From Hybos culiciformis (lineage: Eukaryota; Arthropoda; Insecta; Diptera; Hybotidae), in NCBI GenBank assembly GCA_964007475.1, contig OZ023274.1, forward strand, positions 54,083,678-54,147,677: DNA of 64,000 nucleotides, given 5' to 3'. Of the stretch, positions 1 through 10,266 are shown piece by piece; the first letter of the stretch is position 1; each line of letters starts with the position of its first letter. Under the pieces are notes generated by a model, which was given only the letters and a program-made list of their open reading frames with translations, searched no databases and was not told the origin of the DNA. The position numbers were made by a program, and so were the translations under genes.

Positions 1-2847
1 CATTTGAACTATTGCCTTGAACCACTCAGGTTTCCGTCATAAGTCTATCATTTTCTAAACTGAAAATTTGTTCTAGATCAAAACACCTCGTACACTAACT
101 AAAGTATTAAAAGTATACGAAAACTCTTCTGTTACCATAAAAGTGATAAATTTTTTTTTATAATGATTTTCCCTAAATTAATGTCATTGACATTTATCTT
201 TCAGGTACATATAAAAGTATGTACATATATATGTAAACAAAATTAATACCAGTTTTAATGTAAAAATGATGTTTGTAAAAATAATTTTTATCATTTAAAA
301 ATATGGCACCATTTTACCAATTTTTGAAGAAATCTTTTGCAATTAATAATATTGGAAAAAAAAAGCTATAAAACTCTCATAAATTTTGACATATTATTAT
401 ATTAAAAAAAAAAAAAATACGAGATACTATTTTTATTATTATTTTGGGGATATCAATTTTTGGGTAGTGTGAAATTTTTTTTAATATTCTATCAATGAAG
501 AGGAAAATATCTGTATTTTTTTTTTATCTTTATTTAAGTGTAAATATCTAACTGTATAACTACACTATATGTACGTAAAAGTTTATGTACATTATTATAT
601 ATATAGAGGTTATTTATATATATTTATTTTTTCCTATTAAAAACAAATTATGGTAATATTTTTTGGAGCCAATTTTATTATCTGTTTATTTGACAAGAAA
701 ATTGGAGAAAAAATATCGCGAATGAAATTCTGTTAAAAAAAATAAAATTAATTATTTTTCAGAACTTAATAGTGTTGATATACAGATTGAGTGAGGTCAT
801 AAAAAAATTTGGAACTTTATTGAAAATTTCTTTATTATACTTTGTATAACTGAACCTTGTAGTGTTTCCTTTTGAAAGAAAAAACTGATAAAAAATTTTC
901 GTAATTAATCGAAAACTGAAAAACCAGAAATGTTTGCCTTGGTAAGTGTTTCAGTTTTAACTCCTACCCGCAGTAAACTGTTCAAGAAAACTAGGCTTCC
1001 TTTTAATGGATCTTGCTTGCTCCTAAGATGGAAGAATCTAAGAAAATTGTGAGTGGAAAAATAAAAAGTCAATTTAGATGGCAACTGGAAAAAAAAGAAG
1101 TTTAGTTAAAAAAATTATAGGTATGTATTTCCTTCAAAATATATATATCATAAAATCCCAATTTCTAAATTAATAACAAATATTTGTCAATATTGTCATC
1201 TGTAGGGAATTTTTGTATAAATAAGAAATATAAATTTAGCAAGTTTCATTTAAAGAGACCATGAAAAATGTATCATGAAAATGAAAGTTTTACCAAGATT
1301 TTTCTTCTTGTCTATACATTTATTTTATATCCTTTATATATCGTATAATAATAATATCCTTGTTATATCAGATTCATTTTCCATTTCAAAGTATACAGAA
1401 ATTTTTCACAATTTCCTTAACAACAAATGTAGTATTGTGTTTTTTTTTAGATAAATAAAGCCTATAAGTGTAATGGGAAACTTAATTAATTAACGTAATG
1501 TTTATTTGAACATCTTATTATACAATATATTTTATAAACTTTAATTTCGATTAGAACGTAAAATGCGTCGAACCGTCAAAATAGGTATAACGAACTTCAC
1601 CGTTCAAAACAATTATATGCTCAAAATAAGACACAAATAGAGTTGTAAGGCAGATTTACATTTAGAAATTTTCAATTGCCTGGATATTGTTAAACTAATA
1701 AGAAAGTTTCCATTCTGTATTCAAAGAAAATATTTCAATAATGTCCTTTTTTTTTGTTCATCCTTCTTCGTCAAGAAATTTTAATTTCAATTGACAACAG
1801 GAAATATAAATTTTCTTCATCTTGTTTATTTATTATTGATATACCGTGTTTTTTTCTTCTATATTTTAAAGATCGGAGTTCAATTTCAGTAGTATAACCT
1901 TCTTGAAGTAATCAGTATGAGTTGGAAAATTTTAAGTACTTAATTTTTTTTTGAACATAATAAATTATCTCAAGTTTAGATATAGGTTTTATAAAAACTT
2001 ATTTTATTTTTACAGCGTGCTTATAATGAAAGATTTACGAAATATCTCAAAATTATCATTTTGGGTTAAATAAAGCACCAATCTGGTTCGTAACAATCGT
2101 TACCCCACACTTATAATCAACATTTTTTTTAGTAATATCGCTACGGAATCTATGGTAGATTATATCTAAGATATGCATATGATGGAAGCATACTTTTTAA
2201 AAATATTATGACAAATTATAAAAATATATTTACATTACATACGCACATATGTAATTGAACCTATGTAACTTTTTCTTGAAAATAATAAAATTAATTTAAT
2301 TTGTTAAAAACCATATAAACTCCAAGAGGTATATACCCAAAATTTATTTCAAATTTTCCGTAAAATTTTAAATGGAAATTTTTAAGAAAAATATTTTTAA
2401 AACAAAAAAGAAAAGACGATTCCATTAAAATTATGTTTTTTATAAGGTATCAAACATAATACAAATTTAAACTGTATGTTATGTATAATATACAATCAGG
2501 TATAAAAAAAAATCGTTCTCTCTCTACTATCATTAAACATAAAAATTTATTATTTACAAAATTTGGTTTATTTCCATTACCTACTTAAAAAAAAAAAACA
2601 GAAAAAAAACACACAAAAAAAAATTGGTAAAAATTTATAAACATCACTATTATTATAATGAGAATTTTTTTTTAGGTATTTTTCCATATTTTAGAGTTTT
2701 AGACTCATTTTGTACAGAAAATTTTCATTTCGGGAGGTATAAAATAAAATGCGATCAATGAATATTTAACATAAAACAAACGAACACTGAATAGTTAACA
2801 TATCTTAAATATATTTATTATAATTATAAAAAGAGTTTTCGAAGTGA
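1..2847. other. AT-rich stretch without a recognised gene
   Basis: I see no supported gene here. The sequence is dominated by A and T runs and short TA-rich patches, and open frames on both strands are short. It may hold 5' regulatory sequence for the gene that starts at 2932, but no specific element can be defended. Confidence 0.6.
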
Positions 2848-2868
2848 ATATTTTTAAAGATTAATTTT

Positions 2869-2870
2869 AC

Positions 2871-2933
<63 letters not shown>
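2869..2933 (+). repeat. (TAA)n microsatellite abutting a start codon
   Basis: About 21 uninterrupted TAA/AAT units run directly into the ATG at 2932, so the bases before the start codon are part of the repeat. In the gene's frame the repeat reads ATA (Ile) codons and stays open back to about 2848, but there is no upstream ATG, so 2932 is the likely start. The repeat length is probably polymorphic. Confidence 0.95.
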
Positions 2934-2935
<2 letters not shown>

Positions 2936-3594
2936 ATGAATCAAAAGAAATGATAAAACCAAAATTTCCTCCAAGTTATCAAAGGAGAATGCCATGTGAA
3001 CATTTTCATAAATTTCCAATAATTTTTTCTGATTTAAATGAATCTAACAACCATCAAAATTTCAATAAATCCATGGATAATTATCCTAGTTTTCCTGGAA
3101 ACTTATCACGATTACGGTGTTCTGTGTCCGATGATGCTGATGATGATGATGATGATGATGACAATGGAAGTTTACTAACGACAGCAAGATCAATGACTTC
3201 CTTAAGCTCATCAGATTCTATCACAACTAATAATAATTCGACTTTAATAGATCAAGAGAATGAAGAAAATTCTTTGACCAGTGAAAATGAAAGAAACAAT
3301 CTAAAACGATCCGTATTAATGAGAACACTACCTTGGTTGATAAATTCACAGCGATTACATAAATTGTCGTACTCAACTGATGCTGGCTATGAAACTGATA
3401 TTGAAACCGATAATGACGAAGATGACAATATACAAAATTGTGATGACATTAATAATAATAATAGTTATTATTTTTGCACACAATGCATTTTTCTAAAATC
3501 AGCTAAGGTTGATAAAGTCGATAAAATTTCGAGTTATCATCACAGTTGGAACCTTTATCATTATAAGCACCGTACTTCTTTTGCAAAGAGCTAA
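2932..3594 (+). CDS. Uncharacterised small Cys/His-signature protein, paralogue 1
   Basis: A single open frame of 220 codons with no visible intron. I do not recognise the family. Near the N-terminus (residues 11-30) it has the block K-F-P-P-S-Y-Q-R-R-M-P-C-E-H-x2-K-F-P-I, and near the C-terminus Y-Y-F-C-x2-C (Cys182, Cys185) followed by His-rich sequence ending N-L-Y-x3-H-R. The same blocks, in the same order, occur in the gene at 5854, so the two are tandem paralogues. The middle (about residues 35-175) is low-complexity, with a run of eight Asp at about 70-77, Asn runs and many Ser, Thr and Glu; the second gene lacks this insert. Cys22, His24, Cys182 and Cys185 could bind a metal, but this is inference. 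No signal peptide or membrane segment is seen. A poly(A) signal lies at 3685. The conserved blocks make it a confident gene of unknown role. Confidence 0.75.
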
Positions 3595-3684
3595 GCTAAG
3601 ATAGAAATTATAATAGACATTAATGTTGTTAATTTAATTTAAAAAAGTTTTTTAATTTATATTATTTTGTATCTTAATATTGGA

Positions 3685-3690
3685 AATAAA
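3685..3690 (+). terminator. AATAAA poly(A) signal of the first small gene
   Basis: A canonical AATAAA lies about 90 bases after the stop codon at 3594, and the sequence after it is suitably AT-rich. In this composition the hexamer is common by chance; its position is what supports it. Confidence 0.5.
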
Positions 3691-3719
3691 AAGCATAGTA
3701 TTATTCTGTGACGAATAAA

Positions 3720-5853
3720 ACAAATATAAGTATTAATAAATATATTTGATTAAATATTTTAGAACAGCATAAAAAATATTGACCCGGTGAAATTTCAATT
3801 ATTTAAATACCTATAATTAAAAAAAAGATCTATAATATCACACTATCATTTATGATGATAGTAAGCATGCAATATTATACCTATGAGTTTAAACGCAGCT
3901 TTGTCATATGTAAGAATTAATGAGGTTTAATATTTGAGATTGGGAATTTTATGTAAAAAATGGGCATTAAATTAAAAATTTATAATCATATTTTAATTAG
4001 ACATTACGCTGTGAAGTTATAAATTGATTATAATTAAAAAAAATCAATGTCAAAAAATTAATAAAATAAAACATTGAAATGTCTTATCTCTTATCATTTT
4101 AATAAGTATATATTTTTATTATTGTAGTTTTGCTATGCTATTGATTTAATGTGAATTGCATTTTTAACCCTTCTATCCTGTTGCACTATTTGTGTAGAAA
4201 AATCGTAATGTGATGGGTTTGAAAAACAATTTGAAAATTAATACTATTTGACTTAAATTTCAATAACATACATATTTTTAATGAAATAAATCGATAATTT
4301 TATTTTCCAGATTTATTGAAAAAAAAAAAATAAATAAATATCATTATATAAATATTAACATAAGATGTCATTAGTTTCATTCCAATCAATTACTTTTTTA
4401 TGATGAAAAAAAACACGAACGAATAAATTAAAAAAAAATAAATGCAATTTTTTAATAAGCATAGCATAAGATTAAAAAAATATGAAAATCATTTAAAGCT
4501 TTTTTTTTATTCTAAGTAAAATATAATATAATAATCATCTATGTTTGAAGATATTGTTTGACATAATGTGATCTGTAGAAAAATAATAAAAATCACAAAA
4601 TTGATTCATTCTCTTGCCTTTTTTCTTTTATTTTTTAGATTTATACTTCAAACGTAAGAAAAACTTAGCCAACGACTTCTCGCAGCGAACTCTTCGTTGT
4701 TTCCTTATTCTTTTTTTTTTATACCGAAAACTTCAATATTTCGATATTTTTACGACTTGAAATTCTTGATAATAATACAACTAATATTCATTTATGAGTG
4801 TTCTAAGAAAGTAAGTGAATAAAATATTTAAAATTAAATAAGATAAATCTTCTTGATGCCGGACGGGTAAAAATTCTAAATAAGTATTAGGAACGGGTAC
4901 AGTGATGCAGTACTGATTTAAATAATTATTTCATATAAATTAATTTTTTTTTTATTTCATTTCATTAAGCTTAATTTTTAGTTCCCTTTGAGCTTTCTTT
5001 TGACACAGAAGAAGGAAGGCATCTTTCTAATTTATTTTATTTAAGTTATTGATTTCAGTGCCAGCTAAAAAAAAATTTATTTCTCATCATAGTATTTTGA
5101 AAGTTGAACTTTAAAATTTATTTTTAGACTTTTAGACTTAGTTATATGAAAATAAAGGTAGGTATGTGCTTATAAACACATATATACATATAATTTAATA
5201 TTAGAGTAAATATAGTAAATGTATAGTCACGGAACTTTTTCCCAAGCTCATTTATTAACTAGAATAATATTTTTTTAGGAAAATTTAGCAATGAACTTTT
5301 ATTTATGAAAGCATGCACTAGATTCGTGATTTTTTGGTGTTATGAAAGGTTATTGAATGCATTTGTTTGTTAAAACATAAAACAAGTTTAACTGTGTAAC
5401 ATAATTATTAAACCTGTTAACAACGAAAAAGAAATTGTAACAATACCTAACCGCCAGTTAAAGTCTAATTTCCGAAACAATACTCTTGTTCGGGAACTTA
5501 AAATATAAGAGTTCATATAAAAGGACAATTTATTTATAATTTTAAAGATACATAAGTTATTGCTCAATTCGGTTATGTAATTAAATCTAACGGAATCCAC
5601 CTCAATTGCATAGTTTACTTTATTAATTGTTTTATGTAAACGTTAAGGTTTAAAATTCTATTTATTATGGAAGCATGACAAAACTGCTTCTTTTCATTAA
5701 TAAATAATTATATGCACGCTTTTAAACTTTTATTTAAGGCTGTTTACATTGAAATTATGAATAATAATTATTATTTTATATTAAACTATTTATAATTTAC
5801 ACCTTCTATTATTGAGAATAAATTGTTAATTTACTATAATAATTTATAGAAAA
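3720..5853. other. Intergenic AT-rich stretch
   Basis: I see no supported gene. A 70-codon frame on the minus strand at 5388-5600 has no family features and no partner exon. A short perfect hairpin around 3842-3864 (ACTATCAT and its complement) is the only structure noted. Confidence 0.55.
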
Positions 5854-6216
5854 ATGGGAAAATTTGCACGTAGAATCAGTATTAGTAGTTTACTTGATGT
5901 AACAATATCAGTTACTGATTCTAATTTGGATTATAACGATATGACTTCATCGGCACAATATAAAAAATTTCCAACAAGCTATCCCAGACGAATGCCATGT
6001 CCTCATTGGAAAAAATTTCCAATAAGACCACATCATTTTTATGAGAATGCAGGGGAAAATAAATTACTATTAATGGATGAGAAATCAGATTATTATTGTC
6101 AAGTGTGTCAAACTGAAAACTTAACCGAATATAAATTTGAAAAGGATATAAGCCATCAACATGATGCTAAAAATATTTACGATTTTATTCATCGTCATCC
6201 AAAATCAATGTTTTAG
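5854..6216 (+). CDS. Uncharacterised small Cys/His-signature protein, paralogue 2
   Basis: A single-exon gene of 120 codons. Residues 38-57 read K-F-P-T-S-Y-P-R-R-M-P-C-P-H-W-K-K-F-P-I, matching the block near the start of the gene at 2932. It then has Y-Y-C-x2-C (Cys82, Cys85) and ends with H-Q-H-x3-N-I-Y-x3-H-R-H. The order and spacing of these blocks, with the long acidic insert absent, show a common origin. It has its own 37-residue N-terminal extension rich in Ser and Thr, so the paralogues differ at the start as well as the middle. The four conserved Cys/His positions (Cys49, His51, Cys82, Cys85) could form a small zinc site; this is inferred from spacing only. No signal peptide or membrane segment is seen. 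A poly(A) signal lies at 6284. Function unknown. Confidence 0.75.
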   Translation: MGKFARRISISSLLDVTISVTDSNLDYNDMTSSAQYKKFPTSYPRRMPCPHWKKFPIRPHHFYENAGENKLLLMDEKSDYYCQVCQTENLTEYKFEKDISHQHDAKNIYDFIHRHPKSMF

Positions 6217-6283
6217 TGATGGAAGAAAGTAAAAATATTTAAATATTTAAAATATTTAACAATATTGTTAACAGCATAATATT

Positions 6284-6289
6284 AATAAA
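6284..6289 (+). terminator. AATAAA poly(A) signal of the second small gene
   Basis: AATAAA lies about 70 bases after the stop codon at 6216. Support is positional only, given the base composition. Confidence 0.45.
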
Positions 6290-6814
6290 TATAAAGTGAT
6301 CTATGATTTATAACGAATTATTTTATTTTAACTTTGGAACAGAAGCAGAATGAAAAAAAAAATGAAATATAATTTGCAATGAAAAATGAAGCCCCTGTAA
6401 AGTTTCTAGAGATTCTATTGAAGATGACGAGTATTGAAAATTTTAACTCCTTAATTTTTTATTCAAAGTGAATTAAAATATTGTCTCACTCAGCCTTAGA
6501 ATATTTAACAAAGAAACAAAATAAAATGCTACACTATTTCTATTATAATCTGATTTCTTCTTTCAAGTGCCATCATGAAAACTTTATTACTTGAATTGAG
6601 TGGACGGCTTGACAAATTTATTGCTTGTATATTTTCTTAGTACTTTTCAGCCATTTCGTGATTACATGAATTTACAGGAAATCCGATCCAAACATAAAAG
6701 AATTGCATAAATGTTTTCATAAATACAATTTTTGTAGAGGATTTTCAATTGGGTAGCTTCAATCTATTTGGTTGATGTGGTCAATGATAGATTTTTTTTG
6801 ATTATTTTGTTATA

Positions 6815-7227
6815 TGGTGTTCGCATTAGGAGAATATTAGTGGAATATGCTGTTATCCGGAATATTTCAGGAATATGAACTGGATTTTTCATATAAAAAA
6901 ATATTCCGGAATATGTATATTCCACTTTCATATTCTAGTTTGTCAGGGTTAGAATTCTACATTTCTAGTTATTTTCACTCATTTTTTGAAATTTTGTTAT
7001 AGTTGGCAACAATTTTGTTGTCAAATTCGAGTCAAAATGAAAAAAAAACAAAATAAAATTGATAACAAGCGAGATAAAAAGTCAAAATTTTCAACAACAA
7101 AAGCTTTTTCTCTTTCTCAATTTTTTTTTTCACACCATCAAATTCCAGTTCTCATCAAATTTTGTAATGCGAACGGCAATTTGTTTTCCGGAATATAAGT
7201 GGAATTCAAATTATAATGCGAACAAGG
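6815..7227. mobile_element. 413-bp MITE flanked by TA, copy 1
   Basis: The ends are near-perfect inverted repeats (TGGTGTTCGCATTA at the left, TAATGCGAACAAGG at the right), with TA on each side (6813-6814 and 7228-7229). A second copy of exactly the same length and nearly the same sequence lies at 53524-53936. The TA flank and short terminal repeats suggest mobilisation by a Tc1/mariner-type transposase. No transposase is encoded; short open frames inside are not genes. It sits between the second small gene and the zinc-finger gene. Confidence 0.75.
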
Positions 7228-7537
7228 TATTACTATATTAAATGTCCAGTTCGTAATATTATATGACTGCATATCTGTAGTTGAATTTTATGGGGTTAAG
7301 TACTTTTTTGCATTAATTTAAGCTGGTAACCCTGAAAATAAAGAAATAAAAAAAAATTTGTTTACAATGTAAACATAAAATAGTAATCATAAACAAAATA
7401 AGTGCGAAAATAACAAAATATTTAATATTAAATTAAATACAGTATTTTTTTTAAAAAAATATTATAAAAAATAATAATTCAATAAAGTTTTTTTATAATT
7501 TAATTAAAAAAAAATAAATAATTTTTTTTCCAGCAAA

Positions 7538-9588
7538 ATGTGGAAAGCTGAAACTAGTTTGAATTTTTATGAATCGCTTCTTGAAAATTTCTCTTTTGGT
7601 CAAATAAAATCAATTGATTTTAATTTTTCTACAATTTGTTTATTGTGCCTAAAAAATCCCTCCAAAGATTCATTGACCCTCGAAAGTGAGATCGATGTTA
7701 CACAGGAAATGCTTCAATTAAATGTTGATAAAGAGAACATCATAATTTCCGATTTATTGTCATCAGTGACAGATTGGAGTTGGAAGGTAAAAAATAATAA
7801 AATTCTTGTAGCTCTCTTGTAGATTGCATAGATTTTTGATGGTAGGTACTAGGTAGGAAGGTTTCTACTTTATTAATTTATATATGTGTATGTATATAGG
7901 TAGTATGATCTGGATTTTGGTAAGTCAAGCCAACGCCCAGCTCTTAATTATTAGAACTAACTTTTCAAGTAGCTACCTATCTACCTACTTTTTAGAATTT
8001 ACCAACATTTTTATTTTTTTGTGAATTGTTCTTTCCATTTTAGCCCAAAAAACAAGTAAATTCATTAATTCAAGTTTGCTTAATTTGCGCGGAACAATTA
8101 AAGCGATCATATTTCTTTAAAATCCAAATTGAAAAAGTTCAATTGGTGTTCAGAAAATTATTATCAGCTTCGGGAAAATTTGAAGAGTTTATAGATGATA
8201 CAACATTAAAATCAAATGAACAAACAGATGAAATAATTTTAGATCAAAATCAAAATCTACATAATTCAACAAGAAATCAAACTGACATAAAGGTAGTATT
8301 CGAAAATGTTAACAAACTTATTGATGATGATAAAGATGTAGATGACACTACTAAAAATTTTAAAGTTGAACAATTTGGTTTGAAAAATGAACTTGAAAGA
8401 AATCTAACGTTGACGATAAAAAAGAATATCGAAACAATTTCTGGTAATGAAAATTGCAATTTTAACTCGAAATCGGCATTGCCCACAAAATCTGACGACA
8501 ATATTCCTAATGCGGAACAAGAAGATGAATATGAAGAAGATGATATAAATGAATTTAATTATAATTATGAAATAGTTACAGATTGTGATGAAAATTTTGA
8601 AAACATTTTTCTTAGTAATTCAGAGCAAGATTTTACAGTTAAGAAAGCAGGGCTTCCCAAAAGAACGAAAAAAGAAAATATTATTAGAAATAATAATAAT
8701 TTGGGAAATAATAATGTCACTTCAGTGGTGTACAAAACGGATGTTAAAACTAAAAGTTCTAATTCTGTTGATGATAATGAAGAACATAATTCACTTGAAA
8801 GATTGATGAAGAGGTTGGATTAAATTGTTTAAATGTATTTAGTATTTAGAAGAACTTTGTTTTTTCAGAGCTTCGAAAAATTCAACTTCTGGTAGTGATT
8901 TTGAATTTAAATGTCCAGGTTGTACAGTAACTACCAAATCAAAAAACTTGTTGAGGCAACATACGAAACTGATTCATCCAAATTCGAAATTATTCCAGTG
9001 CAGGGTGTGTCAAGTGTAAGTTTTTTAAATAACATAATAAAAAGTTTAAGCAATCAAAAATCTAAGTTTTACTTACTTTTAGATCATTTCAAACTTTACA
9101 GTCGTTGGAACGGCACGAAAAAATGCATCAAAATCATGTAGTTCACAAAAAATGTGATTTTTGTGAAAAAACTTTTATTAGAGCAGATGATAAACAGCGT
9201 CACGAACGAATTCACACAAATGAGAGACCATATATTTGTCCGGTTGAGAAATGTATGCGAGCATTTAAACAATGGTCTGATTTAAATACTCATCAATCAG
9301 TTCATTATAAAACCGAATTTAAATGTCATTGCGGTAATTACAGTTTCATTAAAAACCTACAATTTATTGACTTCTAATAGTTTTGTGAAAAATTTTTCAA
9401 AAATTAATTTTTTTCAAATATTTTTAGGTAAAATATTTTATAGTCGTAATGGAATTCATAATCACAAAAAGACACATAAATATTCGGGAGAAAATGGTAA
9501 AATTATAAAATCTGATGAAAATATTGATATTAAAGTCGGAAAATCTTATCAGGAAATAACAAATGATTTTGATGATGACATTAAATGA
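7538..9588 (+). CDS. ZAD and C2H2 zinc-finger protein, five exons
   Basis: A likely nuclear DNA-binding transcription factor. Coding exons are 7538-7786, 8044-8813, 8869-9015, 9083-9333 and 9428-9588, all with GT-AG introns and compatible phases, giving 525 residues. The N-terminus is a ZAD domain (zinc-binding dimerisation module of insect zinc-finger proteins): Cys34-x2-Cys37 in exon 1 pairs with Cys95-x2-Cys98 in exon 2. A long acidic, Asn-rich linker follows (about 130-340). Five C2H2 fingers follow: Cys355/358-His371/376, Cys384/387-His400/404, Cys413/416-His429/433, Cys441/446-His459/463 and Cys470/472-His485/489. The fourth has C-x4-C spacing; the fifth has an unusual C-x-C and is split by the last intron at Gly473. 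Finger 3 to 4 has a near-canonical linker (T-N-E-R-P-Y). The start was chosen because the ZAD follows it directly. Orthology within this large family cannot be assigned by eye. Confidence 0.88.
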
Positions 9589-9605
9589 AATTGGAATAGT
9601 GTCTA

Positions 9606-9611
9606 AATAAA
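9606..9611 (+). terminator. AATAAA poly(A) signal of the zinc-finger gene
   Basis: AATAAA begins 18 bases after the stop codon at 9588, the first such hexamer downstream. The short distance implies a very short 3' UTR if it is used. Confidence 0.5.
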
Positions 9612-9667
9612 GCAAATTATCATGTTAATTAGTTATAATAAAAATAATAGGAACAGACCTGAGAGTT

Positions 9668-9927
9668 ATGATCCATGAGTTCCCCTTTAACCTATTAAAG
9701 TTAAAATTCTTCTTCCTCATCAAACCGATACGAATTGGGAAAATTATATTTATCATTTATTATGTAAGAAGCTTAATTCCTTTATTAGTTCAAGAGCAAT
9801 TTTCGATAGAAAAGGTTTAAAACAAGAAAAATACTTTATCAATTGGACAACTGAAATCGAACACGCTGTGGGATACTATGATAAATATAGCTCTACAGTC
9901 TACAATAACGTTTCGATAATTTCATAA
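9668..9927 (+). pseudogene. Unidentified coding-like relic open in two successive frames
   Basis: An ATG at 9668 opens a frame that runs to a stop at 9820. An overlapping frame, open from 9691 to a stop at 9927 (78 residues), has no ATG. The second frame looks strongly protein-like: balanced composition, five Tyr after position 30, two Trp, and few Lys or Asn runs. Moving from the first frame to the second near 9695-9715 would need one single-base shift. This suggests a small gene broken by a one-base indel, or the last exon of a gene whose other parts I cannot find (an AG acceptor lies at 9699-9700). It sits in the gap between the convergent zinc-finger and calpain genes. I do not recognise the product. 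Confidence 0.35.
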
Positions 9928-10181
9928 ATTTAAACACCAATTTAAAATTAAAAAAAGTTATATTTACTTCTTCAATAAATAATAATTTGTTTTTACAATT
10001 ACTTTTTTTTGCCTAGTAAGCTTATAAAACATGAATATTATTTAAATTAAATATTTTTTATATTAATAAAAAATTCGGTTTAACAAAATGTGATAGGCAA
10101 CATTTTTATATTAACAAAATAACGTAAAACAGTTTAAAAAAAATTTATAACATTTAATTTAATTTAATGTTCTTAAATTGT

Positions 10182-10187
10182 TTTATT
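10182..10187 (-). terminator. Candidate poly(A) signal of the calpain-C gene
   Basis: The minus strand carries AATAAA (TTTATT on the plus strand) about 80 bases after the calpain stop codon. T-rich sequence surrounds it, so the exact hexamer used is uncertain. Confidence 0.4.
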
Positions 10188-10266
10188 TTTATTTTTTAAA
10201 TATAATTAAAAATGTAGTTAATAAAGTATTTTACATTATAATCTTATTAAAGTTGTCCTAATTTTT

